Assembly: GCA_900315035.1 (NCBI GenBank)
Contig: OMXO01000044.1
Location: forward strand, 1-61,510
Direction: 5' to 3'
DNA: 61,510 nucleotides
Source: an uncultured Prevotella sp.
GTDB taxonomy: Bacteria; Bacteroidota; Bacteroidia; Bacteroidales; Bacteroidaceae
A program made the position numbers and the translations under genes. The notes under the pieces were generated by a model, which worked only from the letters and a program-made list of their open reading frames with translations, made no database searches and had not been told where the DNA came from. Position 1 is the stretch's first letter. Each line of letters opens with the position of its first letter. Below, piece after piece: positions 22,426 to 31,839 of this stretch.

Positions 22426-24681
22426 ATGGAACAACAAGATTTCAAAAACGAATTGATTAGTAACAACAGTAATTTCACTTGTATCGGTAAGGGGCATGGT
22501 GCCCCTTGCCTCCCAGCCACGAAGGAGGATTGGGAGAAACTTCGTAGGGAGCCCTGGTTGGCTCAGATGTGTGAGCGTATCGAGCGAGGCGACGATGAAC
22601 TGAAGCATCATCTGCCCGTGTGGACACCTCATTGCGCAGCGTATAAGGACAATCATCGCTCTATTACCGATGCGCTGAAACCTCTCAACCGACTGATGCT
22701 CGATTTCGACGAGAAGGGGCATACTGGCGAGATCGTCGAGAAACTGAAGGATGCGGCCAAGCCTGATATCAACGGTATGGAGATATTGCTGGTAGAAGAG
22801 TCGGTGCGTCGCGGTACTCATGTATTGGTGGAGTTGCCTGACGGAATGGGAGCAGAAGAGGCTCAGCGACTGATGAAGGAGGCTACGGGCTTTGAGCCAG
22901 ACAAGCAGGTAAAGGGTGTGGATCGCTGCATCTATATGGTGCCAGAGGATCATACGAAGTTTGTTAGCGAGAGGCTGTTTTTAGCAACGGATTACAGGAC
23001 TGAGTCTATCGCTGAACCAACTGATGAAGAGAAAGTCCAAAAGTCCTGTAGTCCTTGCGAAGAAAAGACTTTCAAGGGCATCCCTTATGCGGATATCATC
23101 GCCGAGTGGTGGCGCAGGAATGGCGGTGAACCTCAGGAGGGTGAGCGCAATGTGAAACTCCACAAACTCGCCGTAAACCTCCGAGCCATCTGCGACAACA
23201 AGAAGAAGGTGTTGATGGCGGTGATGCCTCGTTACGGTCTCTCCGACGAAGAACTGAAATCGGTGGTCGAATCGGCTTGCAAGGAAGAGCCCAAGGGTAT
23301 CTCGAAACTGATGCAGCAGATTCTGGATGCACTCGAAATGGGTATCTCGTCGGACGAGATCGAGGATGCTGAAGCGGTGGCCGAAGAAACAGGCGTGAAG
23401 GTGAACGTGAAGGCCTTGCCCATCGGACTCAAGGAGTCACTTGTCGGAGTGCCAGTCTCGATGCATTTGCCAGTGCTCTGCGGAGTGATGCCCATCTGTG
23501 GCGCCTATGCCGATCAGGTAGAAGTGGAATATTGCGACGGCAACACCCATCATCTCGGTCTGATGTCGATTATCCGAGGTGAGCAGGCATCGAACAAGAG
23601 TGTGGTGAAGAATGCGGTAGATATCTGGAAACGGCAGTTTGACGAGGAGGATGCGCTAGCTCGTAAGCGAGAGGAAGAATGGAAGGAGCGCAAGAAAAGC
23701 CGCAAAGCCAACGAGAAGGCTCCCGATGACCCTCACGTGTTGATTCGCGTCGTACCCGTAACCGTCTCTTGTTCAACGCTTTTGAAGCGATTCAAGAATG
23801 CCCAGAATCACACCTTGTACAGTTTCGGAGAGGAACTGGATACCCTTCGGAAGACGAACGGTGCGGGCAGTTGGAGTTCGAAATACGACATCTACCGACT
23901 GGGGTTCGATCGGGGCGAATGGGGTCAGGATTATAACTCAGACGCAGCAGAATCGGGGGTGGTGAATGTAGCCTACAACTGGACGATGCTCGGCACGAAC
24001 GGTGCACTGAGGAAGTGCTTCAAGGCCGACAACATCGAGAACGGCCTTTCAAGCCGAGTGCTGATTGCCGAGATGCCCGACTGCAGTTTCTCGAAGATGC
24101 CGAAGTTCCGCAAGCGATCGGCAGAGGATGAAGCCCGTATTCAGGAGGCCGTAACCCGACTGCGCTCCTATTCAGGACTCATTGAAGTGCCTCGACTGAG
24201 GAAGGCGATCGAGGGCTGGGCAGAAGAGAAGCGCATAGAGGCAGCCAAGGATATCGACCACGTGAAGGATGTCTATCGTAAGCGTGCGGCTGTGATCGGA
24301 TTCCGTTGTGGCGTGATTTTCCATCTGCTCTCCATGGGGTCGAAAAACCTCAAATCTCCAACCTCAAACCTCAAAGAATCAAAGGCCTGTCTTAACTTTG
24401 CACTGATGATGGCCGAGTACTGTTTGAGTCAGCAGATCAAGACCTTTGGCGATACGCTTCGCAACGAGTATGTTTGCGCTCAGGATGAATGTCAGCGGTA
24501 TGGTGTCAATCACTCCGTCTTCGACCAGTTGGCACCGATCTTCACGATAGATGATCTCCGTTCGCTCAAGCGCAATTTCTGCGGAGAGTCGGCTATCTAC
24601 AAGATCATGTCGCGCTGGAATCGTGAACACTGGATAGAACGGGTTGACAAGACGCACTGGAAGAAAGCGAGTGCGAGTTGA
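22426..24681 (+). CDS. BT4734-like / DUF3987 protein, primase-helicase-like
   Basis: The protein has 751 aa. The N-terminal BT4734-like (VirE_N) domain shows a primase-polymerase-like pattern: L-M-L-D-F-D (D93, D95), S-V-R-R-G-T-H-V-L (126-134) and G-V-D-R (164-167). A helical linker (about 217-310) contains R-N-V-K-L-H-K-L-A-V-N-L-R. The C-terminal DUF3987 domain has a P-loop-like G-E-Q-A-S-N-K-S (385-392), where Asn replaces the usual Gly, so ATP binding is doubtful. A four-unit heptamer array is inserted in frame at residues ~641-651. Related genes recur in many copies in Bacteroidetes beside mobile-element cargo. Role in replication is inferred. Confidence 0.8.
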   Translation: MEQQDFKNELISNNSNFTCIGKGHGAPCLPATKEDWEKLRREPWLAQMCERIERGDDELKHHLPVWTPHCAAYKDNHRSITDALKPLNRLMLDFDEKGHTGEIVEKLKDAAKPDINGMEILLVEESVRRGTHVLVELPDGMGAEEAQRLMKEATGFEPDKQVKGVDRCIYMVPEDHTKFVSERLFLATDYRTESIAEPTDEEKVQKSCSPCEEKTFKGIPYADIIAEWWRRNGGEPQEGERNVKLHKLAVNLRAICDNKKKVLMAVMPRYGLSDEELKSVVESACKEEPKGISKLMQQILDALEMGISSDEIEDAEAVAEETGVKVNVKALPIGLKESLVGVPVSMHLPVLCGVMPICGAYADQVEVEYCDGNTHHLGLMSIIRGEQASNKSVVKNAVDIWKRQFDEEDALARKREEEWKERKKSRKANEKAPDDPHVLIRVVPVTVSCSTLLKRFKNAQNHTLYSFGEELDTLRKTNGAGSWSSKYDIYRLGFDRGEWGQDYNSDAAESGVVNVAYNWTMLGTNGALRKCFKADNIENGLSSRVLIAEMPDCSFSKMPKFRKRSAEDEARIQEAVTRLRSYSGLIEVPRLRKAIEGWAEEKRIEAAKDIDHVKDVYRKRAAVIGFRCGVIFHLLSMGSKNLKSPTSNLKESKACLNFALMMAEYCLSQQIKTFGDTLRNEYVCAQDECQRYGVNHSVFDQLAPIFTIDDLRSLKRNFCGESAIYKIMSRWNREHWIERVDKTHWKKASAS
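24348..24375. repeat. tandem heptamer array, CCTCAAA x4, inside a coding region
   Basis: Four contiguous 7-bp units (CCTCAAA, TCTCCAA, CCTCAAA, CCTCAAA), the complement of the TTTGAGG family at 3056. They are translated within the DUF3987 protein as N-L-K-S-P-T-S-N-L-K-E-S. Confidence 0.85.
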
Positions 24682-24686
24682 TAACA

Positions 24687-24717
24687 ATAATGGTGGGCCT
24701 TAAGGGCTCACCATTAT
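24687..24717 (+). terminator. hairpin after the DUF3987 gene
   Basis: ATAATGGTG (24687-24695) pairs perfectly with CACCATTAT (24709-24717), and GGGCC-type inner pairing extends the stem. No U-tract follows, so it may be a processing or stabilising hairpin, or part of a site, rather than an intrinsic terminator. Confidence 0.5.
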
Positions 24718-24748
24718 CAACATTATTGAGTAACTAAATGAAAGTCGC

Positions 24749-26659
24749 TTATCCGTTCATCGACATGAGGAACTCCTCGTTGCTGCGCGTGTTGACGAGT
24801 CGGTCGCGGATGGTATTCATGGCTTCCACTGGCGTCATCTCGGCAATGAACTTGCGGATGATCCACATGCGGTTGAGCGTGGTATCGTCGAGCAGCAGAT
24901 CGTCGCGACGAGTAGAAGACAGAACCAGGTCGATGGCTGGGAAGATACGCTTGTTGGAGAGCGAGCGGTTGAGTTGGATTTCGGAGTTACCAGTACCCTT
25001 GAATTCCTCGAAGATCACCTCGTCCATCTTAGAACCCGTATCAACCAGAGCCGTTGCAATGATGGTCAGCGAACCACCGCCCTCGATGTTACGGGCAGCA
25101 CCGAAGAATCGCTTCGGCTTCTGCAGGGCATTGGCATCGACACCACCAGTGAGCACTTTACCAGAGGCTGGTGCAACCGTATTGTAGGCACGAGCCAGAC
25201 GAGTGATAGAATCGAGGAAGATGACCACATCGTGACCGCACTCCACCATGCGCTTGGCTTTCTCCAATACGATACCCGCAATCTTAACATGGCGGTCGGC
25301 AGGCTCATCGAATGTAGATGCGATGACCTCGGCATTCACCGTGCGGGCCATATCGGTTACCTCTTCAGGGCGCTCGTCGATGAGCAGCATCATGATATAA
25401 GCCTCAGGATGATTGGCGGCAATGGCGTTGGCGATATCCTTCATCAGCACTGTCTTACCAGTCTTTGGCTGAGCAACGATCAAGGCGCGCTGACCTTTAC
25501 CGATAGGTGAGAAGAGGTCAACGATACGCACACTCGGATTCGTGGTAGCTCTGTCGCCACAAAGTGTGAACTTCTCTTCTGGGAAAAGAGGCGTCAGATG
25601 CTCGAAGGCCACTCTGTCGCGTACCTCAGACGGTTCGCGGCCGTTGATGGTCTTAACCGATGAAAGTGCAAAGTACTTCTCGTTCTCATGAGGCGGACGC
25701 ACTGTGCAATCTACGACATCACCCGTCTTCAGACCATATTTCTTGATCTGCTGGGGCGATACATAGACATCATCAGGCGACGACAGATAGTTGTAATCAG
25801 AACTGCGGAGGAATCCGTAGCCATCAGTCAGACACTCCAAGACACCATTCGCATCGATCAGATCAGCGAAATCGTATTTGGGTACATTGACAGGCTGGTT
25901 ACGCACATAAGTAGCCTCCATCTCTGGCTGCTTCTGCAAGGCAACCGGACGGTCAAACATATCGAGGGTAGGGATAGCCTCTTGGTCTTCGATAGGAATA
26001 TCAACGATAGTGATAAAATCAGTACCGTCGCCAGGATCGCCTTCCCATACACCATCCTCAGTGACATATTCTGATACCGTTTCTCTACGGTTGGCCATCT
26101 TCTCGCGCAACTTCTCGACAGCATCTACAGTGTCTTCATCGGGGGCTTGAGGCACCTCGTCCATCGCTTCTGGGACGAACTCGAAGTCGGGCTGCGGTTC
26201 TTGTTCTGGCTGAGGTTCTTCCTCAACAATCTGCTCAGGCTGCTCGACAAACTGCTCAGGCTGCTCGACAACCTCTTCAACCTTTGCCTTTGGCTTTCTG
26301 CCACGACGCTTTGGGGCTTCAGGTTCTTCGGCTGGCTCTAATGGAGGCAGAGGCTCGTCGCTAAACAGCGGAGCCGGTTCAACCTTCTTGGTGCGATGAC
26401 TTTTAGAATCGAGGTTCTCACCGTCTTTACCTTTGACGGTATAGACCCTGCTGGTACTACTATCTTTCTTTGAGATGCGTGTTCTCTTTTTCTTGGGTGC
26501 TTCATCGGCCGACTCTGCACTGTTCTCGGCAGCCTTGTCGATAATGGCATAGATCACATCTTCAAGGGCGCTGTCTTGAGAGACTTTGATGCCCAATTCA
26601 TTAGCGATACCCATCAATTGGGGTATCTCCATTGCTTCTAGTTCTTCTTTTTTATACAT
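24749..26659 (-). CDS. rho: transcription termination factor Rho
   Basis: The protein has 636 aa from M-Y-K-K-E-E-L-E at 26659; a longer frame to 26728 would begin about 10 nt after the predicted transcription start. The order is an N-terminal Rho helical domain (1-45), a long charged and acidic insertion rich in E, P and Q (about 50-230) typical of Bacteroidetes Rho, the RNA-binding cold-shock-like domain (about 255-330), then the RecA-type ATPase with V-A-Q-P-K-T-G-K-T (Walker A) and [15 protein letters not shown]. The hexameric helicase ends transcription of untranslated RNA. It has its own perfect promoter, divergent from engB. Confidence 0.96.
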   Translation of the reverse strand: MYKKEELEAMEIPQLMGIANELGIKVSQDSALEDVIYAIIDKAAENSAESADEAPKKKRTRISKKDSSTSRVYTVKGKDGENLDSKSHRTKKVEPAPLFSDEPLPPLEPAEEPEAPKRRGRKPKAKVEEVVEQPEQFVEQPEQIVEEEPQPEQEPQPDFEFVPEAMDEVPQAPDEDTVDAVEKLREKMANRRETVSEYVTEDGVWEGDPGDGTDFITIVDIPIEDQEAIPTLDMFDRPVALQKQPEMEATYVRNQPVNVPKYDFADLIDANGVLECLTDGYGFLRSSDYNYLSSPDDVYVSPQQIKKYGLKTGDVVDCTVRPPHENEKYFALSSVKTINGREPSEVRDRVAFEHLTPLFPEEKFTLCGDRATTNPSVRIVDLFSPIGKGQRALIVAQPKTGKTVLMKDIANAIAANHPEAYIMMLLIDERPEEVTDMARTVNAEVIASTFDEPADRHVKIAGIVLEKAKRMVECGHDVVIFLDSITRLARAYNTVAPASGKVLTGGVDANALQKPKRFFGAARNIEGGGSLTIIATALVDTGSKMDEVIFEEFKGTGNSEIQLNRSLSNKRIFPAIDLVLSSTRRDDLLLDDTTLNRMWIIRKFIAEMTPVEAMNTIRDRLVNTRSNEEFLMSMNG

Positions 26660-26744
26660 AAATAGGTGTATGAATTCTACCTTTGAAATTGAAATAAAGT
26701 GATTGAAATGCTTCTCGAATGGAAACATTGTTTGAAAATCGTTG

Positions 26745-26776
26745 CAAAGGTAAGCATTATTTTGTGAACTTCCAAA
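26745..26776 (-). promoter_or_regulatory. rho promoter
   Basis: On the minus strand: -33 TTTG (26773-26776), 20-nt spacer, -7 TACCTTTG (26745-26752). Exact consensus; it leaves a ~80-nt leader before the preferred rho start. Confidence 0.8.
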
Positions 26777-26795
26777 TTATTTGGGATTTTTTTCG

Positions 26796-26803
26796 TAACT
26801 TTG
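26796..26803 (+). promoter_or_regulatory. -7 box of the engB operon
   Basis: TAACTTTG lies 19 nt before the engB ATG, back to back with the rho promoter. A -33 TTTG at the ideal distance is not seen. Confidence 0.5.
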
Positions 26804-26822
26804 TCCCCAAAATATTTAAACG

Positions 26823-27425
26823 ATGGAAATAAAGAAAGCAGAATTTACACTGAGCGCACCCAATGAAGCCATGTGCCCCAAGGATAACAAGCCTGAATAT
26901 GCGTTTATCGGGCGTTCGAATGTTGGGAAGTCCAGTCTGATTAATATGTTGACGAACAACAAGAAACTGGCGAAGACCTCAGCCACACCTGGCAAGACGC
27001 TGCTCATCAATCATTTCATTATCAATAATGAGTGGTATCTGGTCGATCTGCCCGGCTATGGTTTTGCCAAGCGTTCTAAGAAAGAGGTGCAGAAACTGGA
27101 GCAGATGATCAACGGCTATATCCTGCAGCGCCAACAACTCGTCAATGTCTTCCTATTGGTGGATATCCGTCTGGAGCCGCAGAAGATAGATCTCGATTTT
27201 ATCGAGTGGTTGGGCACAAGCAGTATTCCCTTTGCGATTGTGTTTACCAAAGCCGACAAGCTGAGTGCTGCCAAAGTCAGTCAGAATGTGGAAGCCTATA
27301 AGAAAACACTCAGTGAAACCTGGGACGAATTGCCCCCGTATTTTGTGACGTCGTCAGAGAAGAAAACCGGTCGTGATGATATTCTCGACTATATTGATCA
27401 AATCAATAAGAGTCTGAAGGAATAG
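26823..27425 (+). CDS. engB: ribosome biogenesis GTP-binding protein YsxC/EngB
   Basis: The protein has 200 aa, the usual family length. GTPase motifs are in order: G1 [10 protein letters not shown]3 D-L-P-G-Y-G and G4 T-K-A-D-K. EngB acts in late assembly of the 50S ribosomal subunit. First gene of a six-gene same-strand run; 3 bp separate it from the ABC-F gene. Confidence 0.95.
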   Translation: MEIKKAEFTLSAPNEAMCPKDNKPEYAFIGRSNVGKSSLINMLTNNKKLAKTSATPGKTLLINHFIINNEWYLVDLPGYGFAKRSKKEVQKLEQMINGYILQRQQLVNVFLLVDIRLEPQKIDLDFIEWLGTSSIPFAIVFTKADKLSAAKVSQNVEAYKKTLSETWDELPPYFVTSSEKKTGRDDILDYIDQINKSLKE

Positions 27426-27428
27426 ACG

Positions 27429-29219
27429 ATGGCAAAAGATACTCCATATTTAGACGTCCAACAACTGACAAAGTCCTTTGGCTCACTGGTACTCTTTGAG
27501 AATATCAGTTTCTCGATAGCCGAAGGACAGAAAGTCGGACTGATCGCCAAAAACGGTACGGGAAAAACAACTTTGTTGTCGGTGCTTTCGGGCAAGGAGG
27601 GATACGACTCTGGCGAGATCATCTTCCGACGCGACCTTAAAGTGGGTATGTTGGAACAGTCGCCTGTGTTCGACCCAGCGGAGAGTGTGCTTGATGCGTG
27701 CTTCAACCATCAAGGTGAAGAAGAGAAGGTCTTAAAGGCCAAACAGATTCTGACCCAGTTGAAGATACGCGACCTTCAGCAACCCATGGGGCAGTTGAGT
27801 GGTGGACAGCAGAAACGCGTGGCTTTGGCAAACGTTCTGATTACAGATCCCGACCTGCTGATACTTGACGAGCCTACCAACCATCTCGATCTGGAGATGA
27901 TAGAGTGGCTGGAAGGTTTTCTGAACAGAGGCAATAAGACACTGTTGATGGTGACTCACGATCGTTTCTTCCTCGACCGAGTCTGCTCGGTCATTATGGA
28001 ACTCGACGACCACACCATCTATACCTATCGCGGTAATTACAGTTACTATCTGGAAAAACGTCAGGAACGGATTGATAATCGCAGGGCAGAGATAGCCCGT
28101 GCGAATAACCTCTATCGCACAGAATTAGAGTGGATGCGACGGATGCCTCAGGCACGAGGTCACAAGGCCCGCTATCGCGAGGAGGCCTTCTATGAATTGG
28201 AGAAGGTGGCCAAGCAACGGATTGAAGAACGTCAGATCCGACTGAAGTCGAGAAACGTCTATATCGGTTCGAAGATCTTTGAATGCCAGTATGTCTCAAA
28301 GGCATTTGACGACACCGTTATACTGAAAGACTTCTACTATAATTTCTCACGATTTGAGAAAATGGGTATCGTCGGAAATAATGGTACAGGCAAATCAACG
28401 TTTATCAAGATGCTGCTCGGCCAAGTAGCGCCAGATAGTGGTCGTTTCGATATTGGCGATACTGTCAGGTTCGGTTATTTCTCGCAGGAAGGACTGCAGT
28501 TCGACGAACAGCAGAAAGTCATCGATGTGGTGAAGGATATCGCAGAGTATATAGATATGGGTGGAGGTAAGCATTTCACAGCCTCGCAATTCCTACAGTA
28601 TTTCCTCTTTACACCAGAGCAACAGCACAACTATGTGTATAAACTCAGTGGTGGAGAAAGAAGAAAACTATATCTCTGCACGGTGTTGATGAAGAACCCC
28701 AATTTCCTGGTACTTGACGAGCCGACAAACGACTTGGATATCGTGACGCTACAGATACTTGAGGAATATCTGCAGGATTTCCCAGGTTGTGTGATTGTGG
28801 TCAGCCACGACCGTTATTTCATGGATAAAGTGGTCGATCATCTGTTGGTATTCAAGGGAGCAGGAGAAATCAAGGACTTCCCTGGTAATTACACGCAATA
28901 TCGGGAGTGGAATGCGCTTCAGCCCAAAGACAGTAAGGAGGCGAAGGCGACAGAAGACAATAAAGAGGACAAAGAGTATAGAAATCAGAACAGAGAGACC
29001 AAAACCAAGTTGTCGTATAAGGAGAAGCGTGAGTTCGAACAACTTGAAAAGGAGATTGAGGCGTTAGAGGAAGAACAGCGCCAGTTAGAAGCCGCTCTCT
29101 GTAGCGGAACGCTTTCTGTAGAAGAACTGACAGAAAAGAGCAAGCGCCTTCCTCAGTTGAAAGACGAACTCGACGAGAAATCTATGCGCTGGCTTGAATT
29201 GTCGGAAATCGGAAATTAA
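27429..29219 (+). CDS. ABC-F family ATPase (Uup-like)
   Basis: The protein has 596 aa with two ABC domains. Walker A motifs are A-K-N-G-T-G-K-T-T and G-N-N-G-T-G-K-S-T; signatures are L-S-G-G-Q-Q-K-R and L-S-G-G-E-R-R-K; Walker B segments L-L-I-L-D-E-P-T-N-H-L-D and L-V-L-D-E-P-T-N-D-L-D. The central linker (about 225-285) is charged as in ribosome-binding ABC-F proteins, and a C-terminal coiled coil (about 530-590) matches Uup. No transmembrane domain is present. It likely acts on stalled or assembling ribosomes in the cytoplasm, in line with its engB neighbour. Confidence 0.9.
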   Translation: MAKDTPYLDVQQLTKSFGSLVLFENISFSIAEGQKVGLIAKNGTGKTTLLSVLSGKEGYDSGEIIFRRDLKVGMLEQSPVFDPAESVLDACFNHQGEEEKVLKAKQILTQLKIRDLQQPMGQLSGGQQKRVALANVLITDPDLLILDEPTNHLDLEMIEWLEGFLNRGNKTLLMVTHDRFFLDRVCSVIMELDDHTIYTYRGNYSYYLEKRQERIDNRRAEIARANNLYRTELEWMRRMPQARGHKARYREEAFYELEKVAKQRIEERQIRLKSRNVYIGSKIFECQYVSKAFDDTVILKDFYYNFSRFEKMGIVGNNGTGKSTFIKMLLGQVAPDSGRFDIGDTVRFGYFSQEGLQFDEQQKVIDVVKDIAEYIDMGGGKHFTASQFLQYFLFTPEQQHNYVYKLSGGERRKLYLCTVLMKNPNFLVLDEPTNDLDIVTLQILEEYLQDFPGCVIVVSHDRYFMDKVVDHLLVFKGAGEIKDFPGNYTQYREWNALQPKDSKEAKATEDNKEDKEYRNQNRETKTKLSYKEKREFEQLEKEIEALEEEQRQLEAALCSGTLSVEELTEKSKRLPQLKDELDEKSMRWLELSEIGN

Positions 29220-29237
29220 GAATAGAAGGAGACCAAC

Positions 29238-29855
29238 ATGATACCACAACAATATCCATCGCAACTTCTGGAGAAAGCAGTCAAGGAATTCTCCAAACTG
29301 CCAGGTATCGGTAGAAAGACTGCACTCAGACTAGTATTATGGATGCTTCGACAAGAAGACGCTGAGGTTGAGCAATTTGCTGATGCCATCAGGCAGTTGA
29401 AACATGAAGTGAAGTATTGCCATATCTGTCATAATATCAGCGATTCAGACACTTGTCCTATCTGTGCTGATCCCAAGCGTGATGCATCAACGGTATGTGT
29501 GGTTGAGAATATTCAGGACGTGATGGCTGTGGAGAATACCCAGCAGTTCCGAGGGCTCTATCACGTATTAGGCGGCATCATCTCTCCCATGGACGGTATT
29601 GGTCCCAGCGACATCGAGATAGCGTCACTCATTAATCGGGTTGCAGAAGGACATGTGAAGGAAGTGATACTTGCACTCAGTCCGACGATGGAAGGCGACA
29701 CCACCAACTTCTTTATCTATCGCAAACTTGCTGCCTACAACGTCAAGGTCAGCGTGATCGCCCGAGGCGTTGCTGTAGGTAATGAATTGGAATATACAGA
29801 CGAAGTGACATTGGGACGTTCAATCATGAACAGAACACTGTTTGAAGACAAATAA
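29238..29855 (+). CDS. recR: recombination protein RecR
   Basis: The protein has 205 aa. It has the helix-hairpin-helix region [11 protein letters not shown], a four-Cys zinc finger (C-H-I-C ... C-P-I-C) and a Toprim domain starting C-V-V-E-N-I-Q-D-V with the conserved Glu, then [12 protein letters not shown]. RecR acts with RecO and RecF to load RecA on gapped DNA. It follows the ABC-F gene by 18 bp in the same operon. Confidence 0.96.
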   Translation: MIPQQYPSQLLEKAVKEFSKLPGIGRKTALRLVLWMLRQEDAEVEQFADAIRQLKHEVKYCHICHNISDSDTCPICADPKRDASTVCVVENIQDVMAVENTQQFRGLYHVLGGIISPMDGIGPSDIEIASLINRVAEGHVKEVILALSPTMEGDTTNFFIYRKLAAYNVKVSVIARGVAVGNELEYTDEVTLGRSIMNRTLFEDK

Positions 29856-29870
29856 ACCCTCATAGCAACA

Positions 29871-30296
29871 ATGAAAAAAGTCAGTCAACAACTTATAGCA
29901 TTCTACACCGCTCAGATCGTATTAGCATTAGTCATTGTCGTACTCTTCGAACTGGACATGCTGCCAACTGGCATCATGGCGGATGACAAACAAACAGATT
30001 TCTTGCTGACAGCAACGATGGAAATCGTTTCGCTTGGAGCCGCATTTCTCGGACTGAGGCTCTTCAAATTCGAGGTCGTCAGTAAGAGTCTCGTTGAACA
30101 AAAGGAAAAGGCCATGTGGAAGTGGGGTATGACAAGACTGTTGATTCTCGAAGCCCCGATGGTGATTAACACCTTATTATATTATATATTCATGAATACC
30201 ACATTCGGGTATCTGGCCATTATCTTACTGCTATGTCTGCCTTTCGTATATCCGAGTCTGAATCGTTGTCTGGCTGAAACCACCGCTGAGGCATGA
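29871..30296 (+). CDS. small integral membrane protein, unknown function
   Basis: The protein has 141 aa with about four hydrophobic segments (near residues 8-27, 44-62, 88-108, 110-128) separated by short charged loops. No catalytic motif is recognised. It lies 15 bp after recR, and its stop overlaps the glycosyltransferase start by 4 bp (ATGA), so the two are likely coupled; it might be a membrane partner of that enzyme, but this rests on context only. Confidence 0.75.
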   Translation: MKKVSQQLIAFYTAQIVLALVIVVLFELDMLPTGIMADDKQTDFLLTATMEIVSLGAAFLGLRLFKFEVVSKSLVEQKEKAMWKWGMTRLLILEAPMVINTLLYYIFMNTTFGYLAIILLLCLPFVYPSLNRCLAETTAEA

Positions 30297-31129
30297 AACT
30301 GAGTATCGTCATTGTCAATTATAACGTACGCACATATCTGGAACAATGTCTTCAGAGTGTGGCCAAAGCCCTTGAAGGTATCGAGGGCGAAGTGTTTGTG
30401 GTTGACAACCATTCTGACGATGACAGTGTTGAGACAGTCAAGACGCAATATCCGTGGGTCCGATTGATAGAAAACAGTGAGAATATAGGTTTCGCCCGTG
30501 CTAATAATATCGCCATCCGTCAGTCAACAGGAGATTACGTTCTATTGTTGAATCCCGATACCGTCGTAGGCGAACAAACACTCCGTGAGGTTCTTCGTTT
30601 TATGGAAGCGCATCCAAAAGCAGGAGGTGCAGGCGTGATGATGCATAATGCCGATGGCTCATTGGCTCCAGAATCGCGCAGAGCGCTCCCGACACCGTGG
30701 GTTTCTTGTTTGAAGATGCTTGGCTTGACGAAACGTTACTATATGAGTCATCTGTCGTGGGATAAACCTGGCAGAATCGATGTAATCAGTGGCGCTTTCT
30801 GTTTCCTTCGGAAGAAAGCACTCGACGAAATCGGTCTGTTAGATGAAGACTTTTTCATGTATGGCGAAGACATCGACTTGTCATATCGCTTATTGAAGGG
30901 TGGATGGGAGAACTGGTATCTGCCTTATCCGATCGTCCATTATAAAGGAAAGTCAACACAAAAGAGCGACTATCGTTATGTCCATATATTCTATAAGGCC
31001 ATGCTGATCTTTTTCCGCAAGCATTATAGTCACCTGAGTATCTTCTATGCAGTGCCAGTAAAGATGGCCATCTATTTCCGTGCAGCCATTGCACTGACAG
31101 ACATTATTCGCAAAAAACTCCATTTATGA
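30293..31129 (+). CDS. family 2 glycosyltransferase
   Basis: The protein has 278 aa. The GT-A fold starts at once with L-S-I-V-I-V-N-Y-N-V, then V-V-D-N-H-S-D-D-D-S, the nucleotide-sugar region N-I-G-F-A-R-A-N-N and L-L-L-N-P-D-T (metal-binding DxD-type site). G-E-D-I-D-L-S-Y-R carries the likely catalytic acidic residues. The pattern fits rhamnosyl- or similar transferases of cell-surface glycans; the sugar cannot be told from sequence. A hydrophobic C-terminal segment may attach it to the membrane. It overlaps both neighbours by 4 bp. Confidence 0.88.
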   Translation: MKLSIVIVNYNVRTYLEQCLQSVAKALEGIEGEVFVVDNHSDDDSVETVKTQYPWVRLIENSENIGFARANNIAIRQSTGDYVLLLNPDTVVGEQTLREVLRFMEAHPKAGGAGVMMHNADGSLAPESRRALPTPWVSCLKMLGLTKRYYMSHLSWDKPGRIDVISGAFCFLRKKALDEIGLLDEDFFMYGEDIDLSYRLLKGGWENWYLPYPIVHYKGKSTQKSDYRYVHIFYKAMLIFFRKHYSHLSIFYAVPVKMAIYFRAAIALTDIIRKKLHL

Positions 31130-31644
31130 CATCCACACCATCAAAAGTAAGTTTAAGAGCCATAGAGCCAGAGGATCTTGATCTGCTATATCGGATAGAG
31201 AACGACAGAAACCTCTGGAATGTAGGAACAACGAATGTGCCTTATTCCCGATATACGCTGCATGACTATATCGCGAATGCCTCAGACGACATCTATGCTG
31301 ACCGTCAGGTAAGGATGATGGTTGAAAACGCTTCGGGCGAGATTGTCGGCATCGTGGATATCGTCAATTTCGATCCTGGTCATCGTAGAGCAGAGGTAGG
31401 TCTGATTATCCTCAATAAGTATCGCAGACAAGGTTATGGCTGTAGTACGTTAGAGGCCATAGCAGATTATGCACTCAGAATTTTACATCTGCATCAGTTG
31501 TTTGCATTCGTAGATAGCAATAATGTAGCCTCGCTTCAACTCTTCAAGAAAATGGGTTATCATGAATCAGCGCGTATCATCGATTGGCTGTACGATGGGT
31601 GTAATTATCATGACGCAATCGTGATGCAATTCGTTTTTTCATAG
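31126..31644 (+). CDS. GNAT-family N-acetyltransferase (RimJ/SpeG-like)
   Basis: The protein has 172 aa. It shows the GNAT core: L-R-A-I-E-P-E-D-L-D-L-L at the start, G-I-V-D-I-V-N-F-D, R-A-E-V-G-L-I-I and the acetyl-CoA loop Y-R-R-Q-G-Y-G. N-V-A-S-L-Q-L-F-K-K-M-G-Y closes the fold. The arrangement is like ribosomal-protein or polyamine acetyltransferases, but the acceptor is unknown. Last gene of the engB operon, overlapping the glycosyltransferase by 4 bp. Confidence 0.85.
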   Translation: MTSTPSKVSLRAIEPEDLDLLYRIENDRNLWNVGTTNVPYSRYTLHDYIANASDDIYADRQVRMMVENASGEIVGIVDIVNFDPGHRRAEVGLIILNKYRRQGYGCSTLEAIADYALRILHLHQLFAFVDSNNVASLQLFKKMGYHESARIIDWLYDGCNYHDAIVMQFVFS

Positions 31645-31681
31645 TTTTTTTACGATGAAATCAAAAAAAATCGGAAAATGT

Positions 31682-31712
31682 TTTGCAGATTCAGATTTTA
31701 TTTATACCTTTG
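31682..31712 (+). promoter_or_regulatory. tRNA-Asp promoter
   Basis: -33 TTTG (31682-31685), 19-nt spacer, -7 TACCTTTG (31705-31712), 28 nt before the first tRNA. Confidence 0.75.
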
Positions 31713-31740
31713 CACCCGCTAATAAGAAAGAGCGTTCCTT

Positions 31741-31814
31741 GGTGCGTTAGTTCAGTAGGTTAGAATGCCTGCCTGTCACGCAGGAGGTCACGAGTTCGAA
31801 TCTCGTACGCACCG
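31741..31814 (+). tRNA. tRNA-Asp (anticodon GTC), copy 1
   Basis: Acceptor stem GGTGCGT/ACGCACC with discriminator G; anticodon stem CCTGC/GCAGG enclosing CTGTCAC gives GTC. T-arm contains GTTCGAATC. Identical in sequence to the second copy 25 bp downstream. Confidence 0.96.
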
Positions 31815-31839
31815 CAACACTTTCATGATTTAGCACCTT

